The notes under the pieces: model-generated
Told to the model about the DNA's origin: nothing
Databases searched by the model: none
The model's input: the letters and a program-made list of their open reading frames with translations, nothing else
Shown: in pieces, positions 1-6,495 of the stretch
Numbering within the stretch: the first letter of the stretch is position 1
How the letters are laid out: each line of letters begins with the position of its first letter
Assembly (NCBI GenBank): GCA_964496705.1
Contig: CAZCBJ010000140.1
Span: forward strand, 1 to 10,299
DNA from: CAZCBJ01 sp964496705
Lineage (GTDB): Bacteria; Chloroflexota; Anaerolineae; Anaerolineales; Anaerolineaceae
Direction: 5' to 3'
Length of the DNA stretch: 10,299 bases
Translations under genes and position numbers: made by a program

Positions 1-805
1 CCATTTTGGAAAGGAATTCAAGCGTATTGTGAAAGACCTGGCGGCCAATCCCCAGGATGCTGGGCACGCGGTATGGGGTCAGGCCGGTCGCATCGGGTTC
101 CGATAATCTGGTTTTGGAGGGCATCAGGCGCCGGATCACCATCCCGGTCAGTCCCAGGATGGCCAGGTTGAGCACCACCAGACCCCAGGTGACCAGCAGC
201 GCGCGCTGCCCGAAGAACAGCGGTGCGAGGAAGGTGATCACCGCCAGGCGCGAGGTGCACGGCACCAGCGGCACCAGCATCATCGTCAAGAGGCGGGAAC
301 GCCGCTCGGAGAGGATGCGGCAGCCCAGCACAGCCGGCGTGTTGCAGCCGAAACCCATGCACAACGGCACACAGGCTTTGCCTGGCAGCCCCATGCGCTG
401 CAGGTAGCGGTCGGTGACCAGCGCGGCGCGGCTCATGTAACCGCTGTCTTCCAGCAGGGCGATCATGCTGAAGAACACCAGCAGCACCGGCACAAAGGAG
501 ATCACCGTGCCAACCCCGCCCAGCATGCCTTCCACCACCAGCCGCTCGAGCCAGAGCGGACCGGCGGCCAGCAGTTGGCGCAGCACCCCACCGACATGCA
601 CACTGAAGGCGTGCTGCAGCCAGGCGGCAGCCGGCAGCGCCAGCCGGTAGGTGATCCACAGCGCCACACCCAGGATTGCCAGCAGAATCAGCACGCCCCA
701 CAGCGGGTGGGTGGCCAGCCGGTCCAGCGATTGGCTGGTTGCTGCAGAAAGGACATGCCGGTTGCGCGTGTGAAAGGGTTTTCCTAATAGAGCCATTCTT
801 GCCAT
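1..805 (-). CDS. feoB: FeoB membrane (permease) domain without the GTPase domain, partial at the window edge
   Basis: Ferrous iron transporter B permease region; 268 residues are visible and the C-terminus lies beyond the left edge. In this frame, HPLWG (residues 33-37) matches the start of the FeoB membrane domain. It is followed by GGVGTV (96-101), LLEDSGYMSRAA (117-128), the Gate motif GFGCNTPA (151-158) and a second gate-like PCTSRLAVI (182-190). Hydrophobic segments lie near 38-58, 98-118, 172-198 and 201-226. Full-length FeoB carries about 250-300 residues of G-protein and linker before HPLWG; here only 32 residues precede it. The ATG at 805 sits directly behind an in-frame TGA (806-808), so no longer start exists; an ATG at 796 is the alternative. 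No Shine-Dalgarno is obvious. It may work with a separately encoded G protein, as split FeoB systems do, or be a deletion product. Divergent from a DtxR-type regulator, which suggests metal control. Confidence 0.88.
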   Translation of the reverse strand, partial: MARMALLGKPFHTRNRHVLSAATSQSLDRLATHPLWGVLILLAILGVALWITYRLALPAAAWLQHAFSVHVGGVLRQLLAAGPLWLERLVVEGMLGGVGTVISFVPVLLVFFSMIALLEDSGYMSRAALVTDRYLQRMGLPGKACVPLCMGFGCNTPAVLGCRILSERRSRLLTMMLVPLVPCTSRLAVITFLAPLFFGQRALLVTWGLVVLNLAILGLTGMVIRRLMPSKTRLSEPDATGLTPYRVPSILGIGRQVFHNTLEFLSKM

Positions 806-858
806 TCAATTCAGGATATGCTACAATTTTTATTAACAGGGCTAAAGAAAAATATAGT

Positions 859-870
859 GTTAATGATAAC
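859..870. promoter_or_regulatory. Second inverted repeat GTTA-N4-TAAC in the feoB/regulator gap
   Basis: GTTAATGATAAC has perfect 4-bp arms around ATGA. Its centre lies 21 bp from the centre of the 14-bp palindrome, two turns of the DNA helix, as expected if two repressor dimers bind the same face. It could also be chance in AT-rich DNA. Confidence 0.3.
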
Positions 871-878
871 AAAAAAAC

Positions 879-892
879 TTAGTATATACTAA
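879..892. promoter_or_regulatory. Perfect 14-bp palindrome, candidate DtxR/MntR-type operator
   Basis: TTAGTATATACTAA is identical to its reverse complement. It covers the candidate -10 box TATACT of the regulator gene. DtxR/MntR-family repressors bind palindromes with TTA...TAA ends, so this is the best operator candidate for autoregulation and for control of feoB. The sequence differs in the centre from the classical DtxR and MntR consensus, so the assignment rests on position and symmetry. Confidence 0.5.
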
Positions 893-938
893 TATCATTG
901 TAGCCTGATTCTTGTCCCCTGTCAAGCGGATTTGGCAC

Positions 939-1625
939 ATGAGCGCAGAGGAAATCAAACCCACCCCCACTGTAGAGGACTATCTCCAGGTCATACACCG
1001 CATGGAACGCGATGGTCACCGGGTGATCGCTGCGCGCCTGGCGGAGGTTTTGGATGTTTCCATGCCCACCGTCACGCTGACGCTCAAGCGCATGCTGCGC
1101 GACGGATGGATTGAGATGAACGCGCGCAAGGAAGTCCGCCTGACCATTGCCGGGCAGCAGGCCGCCCAGACCGCCGTGCACCGCCACATGCTGGCGGAAT
1201 GGCTGCTGGTGCGCATGCTCAACATCCCCTGGTCGGAGGCGCACAGCGAGGCGGACCAGATCGAGCACACCATTTCGGAGCGGGTGGAAACACAAATGGA
1301 CAGCAACCTGGATTACCCCGCCACCTGTCCACACGGCAATCCCCTGCCTGGATTTGAGGAGACCACCCGCGATTGGGTGGCGCTGACCGGGCTTGATCCC
1401 GGCGCCCGTATCATCATCCGCCGCGTGCACGAATCCATTGAGGAAAAACCCGAAGCGCTGCGCTATATCGAGCGCATTGGTTTGCTGCCCGAGACAACTG
1501 CCGAGGTGCTGGAAGTGCAGCCAATCAACCAGATCGTCCGGCTGCGCGTGGGCGAGGAAGTCTGTGCAGTCGGTTGGGCCATCGCCAGCCAGGTCTTCGC
1601 CGAAGTAATCCCGGAAGCCGGTTGA
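939..1625 (+). CDS. DtxR/MntR-family metal-dependent transcriptional repressor
   Basis: A 228-residue regulator that probably binds Fe2+ or Mn2+ and then represses metal uptake genes such as the divergent feoB. The N-terminal winged helix (residues 9-70) begins PTVEDYLQVIH and has the recognition-helix pattern SMPTVTLTLKRM. The dimerisation/metal domain (about 75-145) holds HRH (81-83), DQIEH (106-110) and the family signature CPHGNP (130-135). A C-terminal FeoA/SH3-like domain spans about 150-228. Compared with MntR and DtxR, probable ligands are D14, H83, D106, E109 and H110. D106 replaces the Glu of MntR or Cys of DtxR, and Q17 stands where MntR has Glu and DtxR has Met. The ATG at 939 is chosen because the DtxR N-terminus follows it closely; a TTG at 912 would add nine unrelated residues. 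AGCGGA (925-930) is a weak ribosome binding site. Confidence 0.9.
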   Translation: MSAEEIKPTPTVEDYLQVIHRMERDGHRVIAARLAEVLDVSMPTVTLTLKRMLRDGWIEMNARKEVRLTIAGQQAAQTAVHRHMLAEWLLVRMLNIPWSEAHSEADQIEHTISERVETQMDSNLDYPATCPHGNPLPGFEETTRDWVALTGLDPGARIIIRRVHESIEEKPEALRYIERIGLLPETTAEVLEVQPINQIVRLRVGEEVCAVGWAIASQVFAEVIPEAG

Positions 1626-1627
1626 AC

Positions 1628-1649
1628 TGCACTGCCGGGAGGCTGTGCA
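1628..1649 (+). terminator. Hairpin just after the regulator gene, possible weak terminator
   Basis: TGCAC-T-GCC-GGGA-GGC-T-GTGCA forms a stem of 5+3 base pairs around one T-T mismatch with a GGGA tetraloop, beginning three bases after the stop codon. A short T-rich run (TTTTGTT) begins about nine bases downstream, farther than usual for an intrinsic terminator. It may end the regulator transcript or stabilise its 3' end. Confidence 0.4.
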
Positions 1650-1680
1650 AAGGGGCGATTTTGTTCAGCGTGGGTGACCT

Positions 1681-1696
1681 CGGGTTATAATACCCG
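1681..1696 (+). promoter_or_regulatory. Consensus -10 box inside an inverted repeat, likely promoter of the rhaA operon
   Basis: TATAAT (1686-1691) is flanked by perfect 5-bp arms, CGGGT and ACCCG, giving CGGGTTATAATACCCG. It lies 20 bp before the ATG at 1711. The -35 region is poor: TTGTTC (1661-1666) stands 19 bp away. A repressor binding the arms would cover the -10 box, so this could be an operator-promoter. It is the only clear promoter before the sulfatase remnant, rhaA and the following genes. Confidence 0.5.
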
Positions 1697-1710
1697 TCAG
1701 AAAGGTTCCC

Positions 1711-2251
1711 ATGCCCACCCATCACCCGAATATCCTGCTTGTCCACTGCCATGATCTGGGTCAGTACCTGGGCTGCTACGGGATCAATACGGCTCAAACA
1801 GCCCATCTGGACGCCTTCGCAGCCCGGGGGGTGCGCTTTGAGAACAGCTACTGCGCCGCGCCCAGTTGCAGTCTGTCGCGCTCGGCTTTGTTCAGCGGAC
1901 GCTACCCGCACAGCAACGGTGTGATGGGTCTGACCCACGCAAAATTCGCCTGGGACCTGCACCCCGCCGAGCGCCATCTGGCGCAGATTCTGGTCGAACA
2001 GGGTTTTATCACCGCGGCGGTGGGTGTGGTGCACGAGACCGGGCAGGGTCCGCAACGCAGCGGCTATCAGCGGTACCAGCGCGGCGGCACGGCAGAGATG
2101 ACCGCGGATGCGGCCATAGAGCTGCTGACCCAGTTCAGGCAGGCAGCGCGACACCGCCGATCCGCTGCTGGCCGGGCCGGTGCTGTCGCCTCACCACCGC
2201 AAGACGCTGGATTTTTTACAGACGACCTCGATTGATCCAGAAAGGGTTTGA
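1711..2251 (+). pseudogene. Sulfatase remnant with internal deletion and frame change
   Basis: The first about 145 residues are the N-terminal part of a type I sulfatase: PNILLVHCHDLGQYLGCYG (6-24), a substrate-pocket segment, then CSLSRSALFSGRYPH (53-67) containing the catalytic cysteine that is normally turned into formylglycine. The usual C-x-P-x-R motif reads C-S-L-S-R. After about residue 140 (near 2130) homology stops. This frame closes at 2235 without the middle of the protein. In the next frame, from 2147 to the TGA at 2249-2251, 34 codons begin RDTADPLLAGPV, which resembles the extreme C-terminus of the same sulfatase type. Roughly 300 residues of a normal 450-500-residue enzyme are therefore missing. 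AGAAAGG (1699-1705) is a good ribosome binding site, and the remnant ends two bases before rhaA, so the intact gene was probably the first gene of the operon. Confidence 0.75.
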
Positions 2252-2253
2252 CC

Positions 2254-3546
2254 ATGAGCGTTCCCGATGAAAAACACATCCAATCCGCATATTCTCTGGC
2301 GCGTGAGCGCTATGCTGCGCTGGGCGTGGATACCGAGGCAGCCCTGGCGAGTCTGGCTGATATCCCTCTCAGCCTGCATTGCTGGCAGGGTGACGATGTG
2401 GGCGGCTTTGAGCAGAGCGGCGAAGCGCTGGGCGGCGGACTGGCCGCCACTGGCAACTATCCCGGCAAGGCGCGCAACCCCACCGAGCTGCGCCAGGACC
2501 TGGACGCCGCCTATCGCCTGATCCCCGGGCGCCACCGCCTCAGCCTGCACGCCTCCTATGCCGAAACCGGCGGCAGCCGGGTGGAGCGCACCGATTTGCA
2601 ACCGGAGCATTTCGCCGCCTGGGTGGCGTGGGCCAAAGCCAACCATCACGGTCTGGATTTCAACCCGACCCTCTTTTCGCATCCGCTGGCTGCCGCGGGC
2701 TTCACCCTCTCCAGCCGGGATGAGACTGTGCGCCAGTACTGGATTGATCACTGCATCACCTGCCGGCGCATTGGCGCATATTTTGGCCGGGAGCTGGGAA
2801 CACCCTGCGTGACCAACATCTGGATTCCGGATGGTTTCAAAGACAGCCCGGTGGACCGCGCCGGACCGCGTCAGACGCTCGCCCAGGCTCTCGATCAGGT
2901 GTTGGAAGAGCCATTGAACCCCCGCCACAACCTGGATGCGGTGGAGGGCAAGCTGTTCGGCATCGGCGCCGAGAGCTACACGGTCGGCTCACACGAATTC
3001 TATCTCGGCTACGCCGTCTCGCGGCGCGTGCTGCTCACCCTGGACGCCGGTCATTTCCATCCCACCGAGACCATCGCCGACAAGCTTTCAGCCGTGCTGC
3101 TCTACGTGCCGCGCGTGCTGCTGCATGTCAGCCGCGGCGTGCGCTGGGACAGCGACCACGTGGTGACCTTCAGCGATGACCTCCAGGCGCTGATGCAGGA
3201 GGTGGTGCGCGGCGGCTATTTTGACCGCGTGCACATCGGTCTGGATTACTTTGATGCCTCGATCAACCGCATTGCCGCCTGGGCGATCGGAGCGCGCAAC
3301 GCGCAGCGCGCTTTGCTGGCTGCGCTGCTCGAGCCGCTGCAGCGGCTGCGCGAAGCCGAATATGCCGGCGATTACACCGCCCGCCTTGCGCTGCTCGAAG
3401 AACTCAAGGGACTGCCTTTCGGCGCGGTCTGGGATATCTTCTGCCTGCGTCAAGGCGCTCCGGTGGGTACCGCCATGTTGGACGAGGTCAAGGACTACGA
3501 GCGCAAGGTTCTGGCAAATAGACCGCTGAGCCTTACCAAGCGATAA
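2254..3546 (+). CDS. rhaA: L-rhamnose isomerase, E. coli RhaA type
   Basis: Cytoplasmic isomerase that converts L-rhamnose to L-rhamnulose. All 430 residues align with the E. coli-type enzyme (about 420) from SLHCWQGDDVGGFE (40-53) to the end. The metal ligands known from E. coli RhaA are all present at a constant shift of three residues: E231, D264, H267, H291, D299, D301 and D331, in DAVEGKLFGIGAESYTVGS, LDAGHFHP, HVSRGVRWDSDH and GLDYFDASINR. The ATG at 2254 has GAAAGGG (2240-2246) seven bases upstream; an in-frame TTG at 2248 is less likely. It starts two bases after the sulfatase remnant and is followed, after a 56-base spacer, by a dehydrogenase gene. RhaA enzymes also act on L-mannose, D-allose and related sugars. 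No rhaB or rhaD accompanies it here, so another substrate is possible. Confidence 0.95.
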   Translation: MSVPDEKHIQSAYSLARERYAALGVDTEAALASLADIPLSLHCWQGDDVGGFEQSGEALGGGLAATGNYPGKARNPTELRQDLDAAYRLIPGRHRLSLHASYAETGGSRVERTDLQPEHFAAWVAWAKANHHGLDFNPTLFSHPLAAAGFTLSSRDETVRQYWIDHCITCRRIGAYFGRELGTPCVTNIWIPDGFKDSPVDRAGPRQTLAQALDQVLEEPLNPRHNLDAVEGKLFGIGAESYTVGSHEFYLGYAVSRRVLLTLDAGHFHPTETIADKLSAVLLYVPRVLLHVSRGVRWDSDHVVTFSDDLQALMQEVVRGGYFDRVHIGLDYFDASINRIAAWAIGARNAQRALLAALLEPLQRLREAEYAGDYTARLALLEELKGLPFGAVWDIFCLRQGAPVGTAMLDEVKDYERKVLANRPLSLTKR

Positions 3547-3602
3547 TGCAAAAAATCTTTGTGTCTCAGTGCTTCGCGTGAGACCCTGAAAGGTATTGAT
3601 CC
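3547..3602 (+). repeat. Hairpin-bearing rhaA-dehydrogenase spacer, resembling a scattered repeat
   Basis: The spacer has a perfect 6-bp stem GTCTCA (3563-3568) / TGAGAC (3579-3584) with a 10-base loop. The stretch ATCTTTGTGTCTCAGTG resembles short sequences of the type CTTTGTGTCTTAGTGTCTT that I recall as frequent between genes in environmental bacterial genomes; copy number cannot be tested from this window. There is no T-run behind the stem, so it is unlikely to terminate. It may be an mRNA processing or stability element between cistrons. GAAAGG (3588-3593) is the binding site for the next gene. Confidence 0.35.
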
Positions 3603-5315
3603 ATGAATCCAATAGACAAATTGGCTGAATACCAAAAAGCCGCTACTCTCCTTCCACCGCGCTACCTGCTCTGGCCGCTGTACGGCGCCGGATTGGAAAA
3701 CATGGGCCGCGATGGGAAACCGATCGAGGTTGAGCTGCCCGTTTGCGGGTCTGACCAGTTGATCGTGCGCCATGATGCGGTCGGATTGTGTTTTTCGGAC
3801 ACCAAAGTCATCAACCAGGGGCAGGCTCACCCGCGCATCTACCGCGATATGCGCGCCGAGCCGGTGGTGCTGGGGCATGAGATTTCAATGACCGTGGTGC
3901 AGGTCGGCGAAAATCTGCGCGGGCAGTATAAAATCGGCGACCGATTGTCGATCCAGGCGGATGTGTACACCGGCGGGGTTAACCTGGCCTACGGTTACAT
4001 GATCCAGGGCGGTTTATCCCAGTACAACCTGATTGACCAGCGCATCATCGCCAGCGATTTCGGCAACATGCTGCTGCCGCTGGCGCCGGGGATGGGTTAC
4101 GCTGAGAGCGCCCTGGCTGAGCCCTGGGCGTGTGTGGTGGCTGCCTATCGGCAGGAATACCGCACCAAGGTGCTCAACGCTGGCACGCTGTGGATCATCG
4201 GCCCGGGGGAAGGGCTGCCGTACACCTTCAGCGCGGGCTTTGATGCCAAGTCGCATCCAGCGCGCGTGCTGCTCAGCGATGTGCCGCTGGAGCTGGCTGC
4301 CTGGCTACGGATTCGCGCAGCCGAGTTGGGGGTGGAATTTGTGGGTGTTGCGGATATTCACAATCCGCCGGTTGAGCAGGTGGACGACATCATCCTGCTC
4401 GGCGCGCACCCGGACAGGGTGGAGCAGGCCAGCCCGCGCCTGGCGCGCGGCGGAGTGTTCGCCGTGCTGGCCAACCAGCCCATGCCGCGCAAAGTGCGGC
4501 TGGACATCGGCCGCGTGCATTACGACCACTGGGTGTACACGGGTTCCACCGGCAGCGACCTGGCCGGGGCCTATCTTCCGCGGCTGCGCTCAACGCTTAA
4601 ACCCGGCGGCAGCGTGTGGTTCGCCGGGGCGGGCGGCCCGATCGGGCGCATGCACGTCCAGCGCGCCATCCAGTTCGCCGATCCGCCGGCGGTCATCGTC
4701 TGCACCGATATCAGCGATATGCGCCTGGAGGACCTGTGCACCGCTTTCAACGCCGAAGCGGCAGCGCGCGGCATCCAGTTCGTTTGTCTTAATCCCACCC
4801 GCGCGGATGAATACGCAGCCGGCATGGCGCCCTTCTTCGCGCGCGGCTTTGACGATGTAGTCGTCCTGGCGCCTGTCCCGGCGGTCATTGCCGATTGCGC
4901 CAGTCATGCCGCGCCGGGCGGGACGATCAATGTCTTCGCCGGGGTGGGACGCGGAACGATGGTCGAGATGGAGCTGAGCGACGCCTACCTCAAAGGGGTG
5001 CGCGCCATCGGTCAATCCGGTTCGGAGCTGAGTGATATGCTTTTCACCCTGGGCAAGGCGGCCAACGGCGAACTTTCCACCAACCGCTCGGTGGCGGCGG
5101 TCGGCTCGCTCAGCGCAGCCCGCGACGGTCTCACAGCGGTCAAAGAAACCACCTATCCCGGCAAGGTGGTCATTTACCCGAACATTGGCGATTTCCCCCT
5201 GACCGCGCTGCCCGACCTCAAGCATGTGCTGCCCAACGTGTATGCGCTGCTCCAGGACGGGCGCGAATGGACCAACGCCGCCGAAGCCGAATTTCTGCGC
5301 CAGACCCTGCCCTGA
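3603..5315 (+). CDS. Zinc-type medium-chain dehydrogenase with duplicated Rossmann domain
   Basis: An NAD(P)-dependent alcohol/polyol dehydrogenase of the MDR superfamily, 570 residues against the usual 340-420. The N-terminal GroES-like catalytic domain (about 40-185) has GLCFSD with C63 and D66, GHE with H92 and E93, and AEPWACV with E173, the catalytic zinc set of sorbitol-dehydrogenase-type enzymes. The structural-zinc cysteine lobe is absent. Two Rossmann-like halves follow, about 195-320 and 336-478. Their ends align without gaps at an offset of 156 residues: DDIILL/DDVVVL (261/417), GGVFAVLA/GGTINVFA (283/439) and GSTGSD/GQSGSE (314/470). Only the second half has a convincing nucleotide-binding loop, AGAGGPIGRMHVQRA (341-355), similar to that of L-sorbose-1-phosphate reductases. 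Cytoplasmic. GAAAGG (3588-3593) precedes the ATG by nine bases. The substrate is unknown; a hexitol or sugar phosphate fits the neighbours. Confidence 0.8.
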   Translation: MNPIDKLAEYQKAATLLPPRYLLWPLYGAGLENMGRDGKPIEVELPVCGSDQLIVRHDAVGLCFSDTKVINQGQAHPRIYRDMRAEPVVLGHEISMTVVQVGENLRGQYKIGDRLSIQADVYTGGVNLAYGYMIQGGLSQYNLIDQRIIASDFGNMLLPLAPGMGYAESALAEPWACVVAAYRQEYRTKVLNAGTLWIIGPGEGLPYTFSAGFDAKSHPARVLLSDVPLELAAWLRIRAAELGVEFVGVADIHNPPVEQVDDIILLGAHPDRVEQASPRLARGGVFAVLANQPMPRKVRLDIGRVHYDHWVYTGSTGSDLAGAYLPRLRSTLKPGGSVWFAGAGGPIGRMHVQRAIQFADPPAVIVCTDISDMRLEDLCTAFNAEAAARGIQFVCLNPTRADEYAAGMAPFFARGFDDVVVLAPVPAVIADCASHAAPGGTINVFAGVGRGTMVEMELSDAYLKGVRAIGQSGSELSDMLFTLGKAANGELSTNRSVAAVGSLSAARDGLTAVKETTYPGKVVIYPNIGDFPLTALPDLKHVLPNVYALLQDGREWTNAAEAEFLRQTLP

Positions 5316-5325
5316 AAGGTGCGCG

Positions 5326-6495
5326 ATGAAGTCAGCCGTCATGTTCGGCGCGGGCAATGTGGGCCGCGGATTCCTGGGCCAGTTGTTTTGCGAGTCGGGT
5401 TATGAGGTGCTGTTTGTGGATGTGGATGAGCCGCTGATCCAGGCGTTAAATTCGCGGCGCGCCTACACCCTCCGCATGGTGGACAACGCGGGACAGCAGG
5501 AAGTGAGCGTGGCGCCGGTGCGCGCGCTGCATTCGCGCCAGTCTGAGGCGGTGGCTTGCGCGCTGGCTGCGGCGGATATTGCCGCCACGGCTGTGGGTGC
5601 GCGCGTCCTGCCGTTGATCGCGCCGCTGGTGGCGGCGGGCATCTCCATGAGGAAGGCGCAGGCTGCGCCGCTCAATGTGATCATCTGCGAAAATCTGCAC
5701 GACGCGGCAGACATCTTCCGCGCGCAGGTGGCGGGTCATTTGCCCGCGGAAAGCCGCGAGGAGATGCTCAGCCGGGTGGGTTTTGTCAACACGGTCATCG
5801 GGCGCATGGTGCCCCCGCTGACCCCTGAGCTGCGCGCGCAGGATGTTTCGTTGATCCTGGTCGAGCCGTACAAGGAGCTGCCGGTGGACCGCGCCGGATT
5901 TCTGGGCAGTCCGCCACCGATCGTGGGCATGCAGGTCTGCGACAATTTCGGCGCCTACACCGCGCGCAAGTTGTACATCCACAACTGCGGACACGCCATG
6001 CTGGCCTATCTGGGATACCTGCGCGGTCTGGAATACGGCTGGCAGGCGCTGGTTGACCCGGCGGTGCGGCCGGATTTTGAACAGGCGCTGACCGAGTCCA
6101 AAGCTGGCATTGTGGCGCGTTACGGGGTGGAGCCCGCCTGGCTGGAGGCGCACATTACGGATTTGACCCGCCGCTTTGCCAACCGCGCGCTGGGCGACAC
6201 CATCTTCAGACTGGGGCGCGACCCCCTGCGCAAGCTGGCCGCAGATGACCGCCTGGTGGGGTCGGCGCGCCTGGCCGAGCAGGCAGGGGTGGAGCCGCGC
6301 GCCCTTGCGCTGGGCATCGCCGCCGGTTACCGCTTTAACCCGCCGGACGATCCCCTGGCTGCCGATTTGCAGGCGCGCATCCGGGCGCGGGGGCTGGCAG
6401 CCGCGTTGGCCGAGGTGAGCGGCATCCGCCCCGAGGAGCCGCTGGGGCGGCTGGTGGCGGCGCAATACCAATCTTTGGGAGGGGAGTACCGGTGA
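5326..6495 (+). CDS. mtlD: Mannitol-1-phosphate 5-dehydrogenase family
   Basis: Cytoplasmic NAD-dependent dehydrogenase, expected to convert D-mannitol 1-phosphate to fructose 6-phosphate. The 389 residues match the usual length of MtlD (about 382). The N-terminal Rossmann domain opens with FGAGNVGRGF (7-16), followed by ENL (122-124) and VGFVNTVIGRMVPP (151-164). The C-terminal domain holds DNFGAYTARKLYIHNCGHA (206-224), with the long-chain polyol dehydrogenase catalytic residues K215, N220 and H223, then GRDPLRKLAADDRLVG. The ATG at 5326 follows GAAAGG (5314-5319) by six bases, and that site overlaps the stop codon of the dehydrogenase before it. An upstream in-frame start at 5224 would lie deep in the previous gene and is rejected. 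The stop codon overlaps the next gene's GTG start. A related polyol-phosphate substrate is possible. Confidence 0.88.
   Translation: MKSAVMFGAGNVGRGFLGQLFCESGYEVLFVDVDEPLIQALNSRRAYTLRMVDNAGQQEVSVAPVRALHSRQSEAVACALAAADIAATAVGARVLPLIAPLVAAGISMRKAQAAPLNVIICENLHDAADIFRAQVAGHLPAESREEMLSRVGFVNTVIGRMVPPLTPELRAQDVSLILVEPYKELPVDRAGFLGSPPPIVGMQVCDNFGAYTARKLYIHNCGHAMLAYLGYLRGLEYGWQALVDPAVRPDFEQALTESKAGIVARYGVEPAWLEAHITDLTRRFANRALGDTIFRLGRDPLRKLAADDRLVGSARLAEQAGVEPRALALGIAAGYRFNPPDDPLAADLQARIRARGLAAALAEVSGIRPEEPLGRLVAAQYQSLGGEYR

Larger units (their letters stand above)
806..938. promoter_or_regulatory. Divergent AT-rich control region between feoB and the metal regulator
   Basis: This stretch separates the feoB start (minus) from the regulator start (plus) and is much richer in A and T than its flanks. 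It contains TATACT (885-890), a good -10 candidate for the regulator. It lies in a palindrome, so TATACT is also read on the minus strand at 886-881. TATATT on the minus strand (856-851) is another possible -10 for feoB. No convincing -35 boxes were found. Placement between an iron transporter and a DtxR-family repressor supports joint metal-dependent control; this is inference. Confidence 0.6.

Noticed and set aside
18..872. 284-codon minus-strand open frame rich in Ala, Gly and His
   Set aside because: It is a shifted reading of feoB. The neighbouring frame carries the FeoB motifs (HPLWG, LLEDSGYMSRAA, GFGCNTPA), while this one has none.
4033..4860. 275-codon plus-strand frame inside the dehydrogenase gene
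   Set aside because: Its Arg/Ser/Cys-rich translation is typical of an out-of-frame reading, and the overlapping dehydrogenase frame has clear catalytic motifs.
5446..6471. 341-codon open frame on the minus strand opposite mtlD
   Set aside because: It is antisense to a clear mtlD gene, has no family motif, and its length is explained by high GC content. The same holds for minus-strand frames at 4590-5357, 3088-3612, 2191-2928 and 1525-2154.
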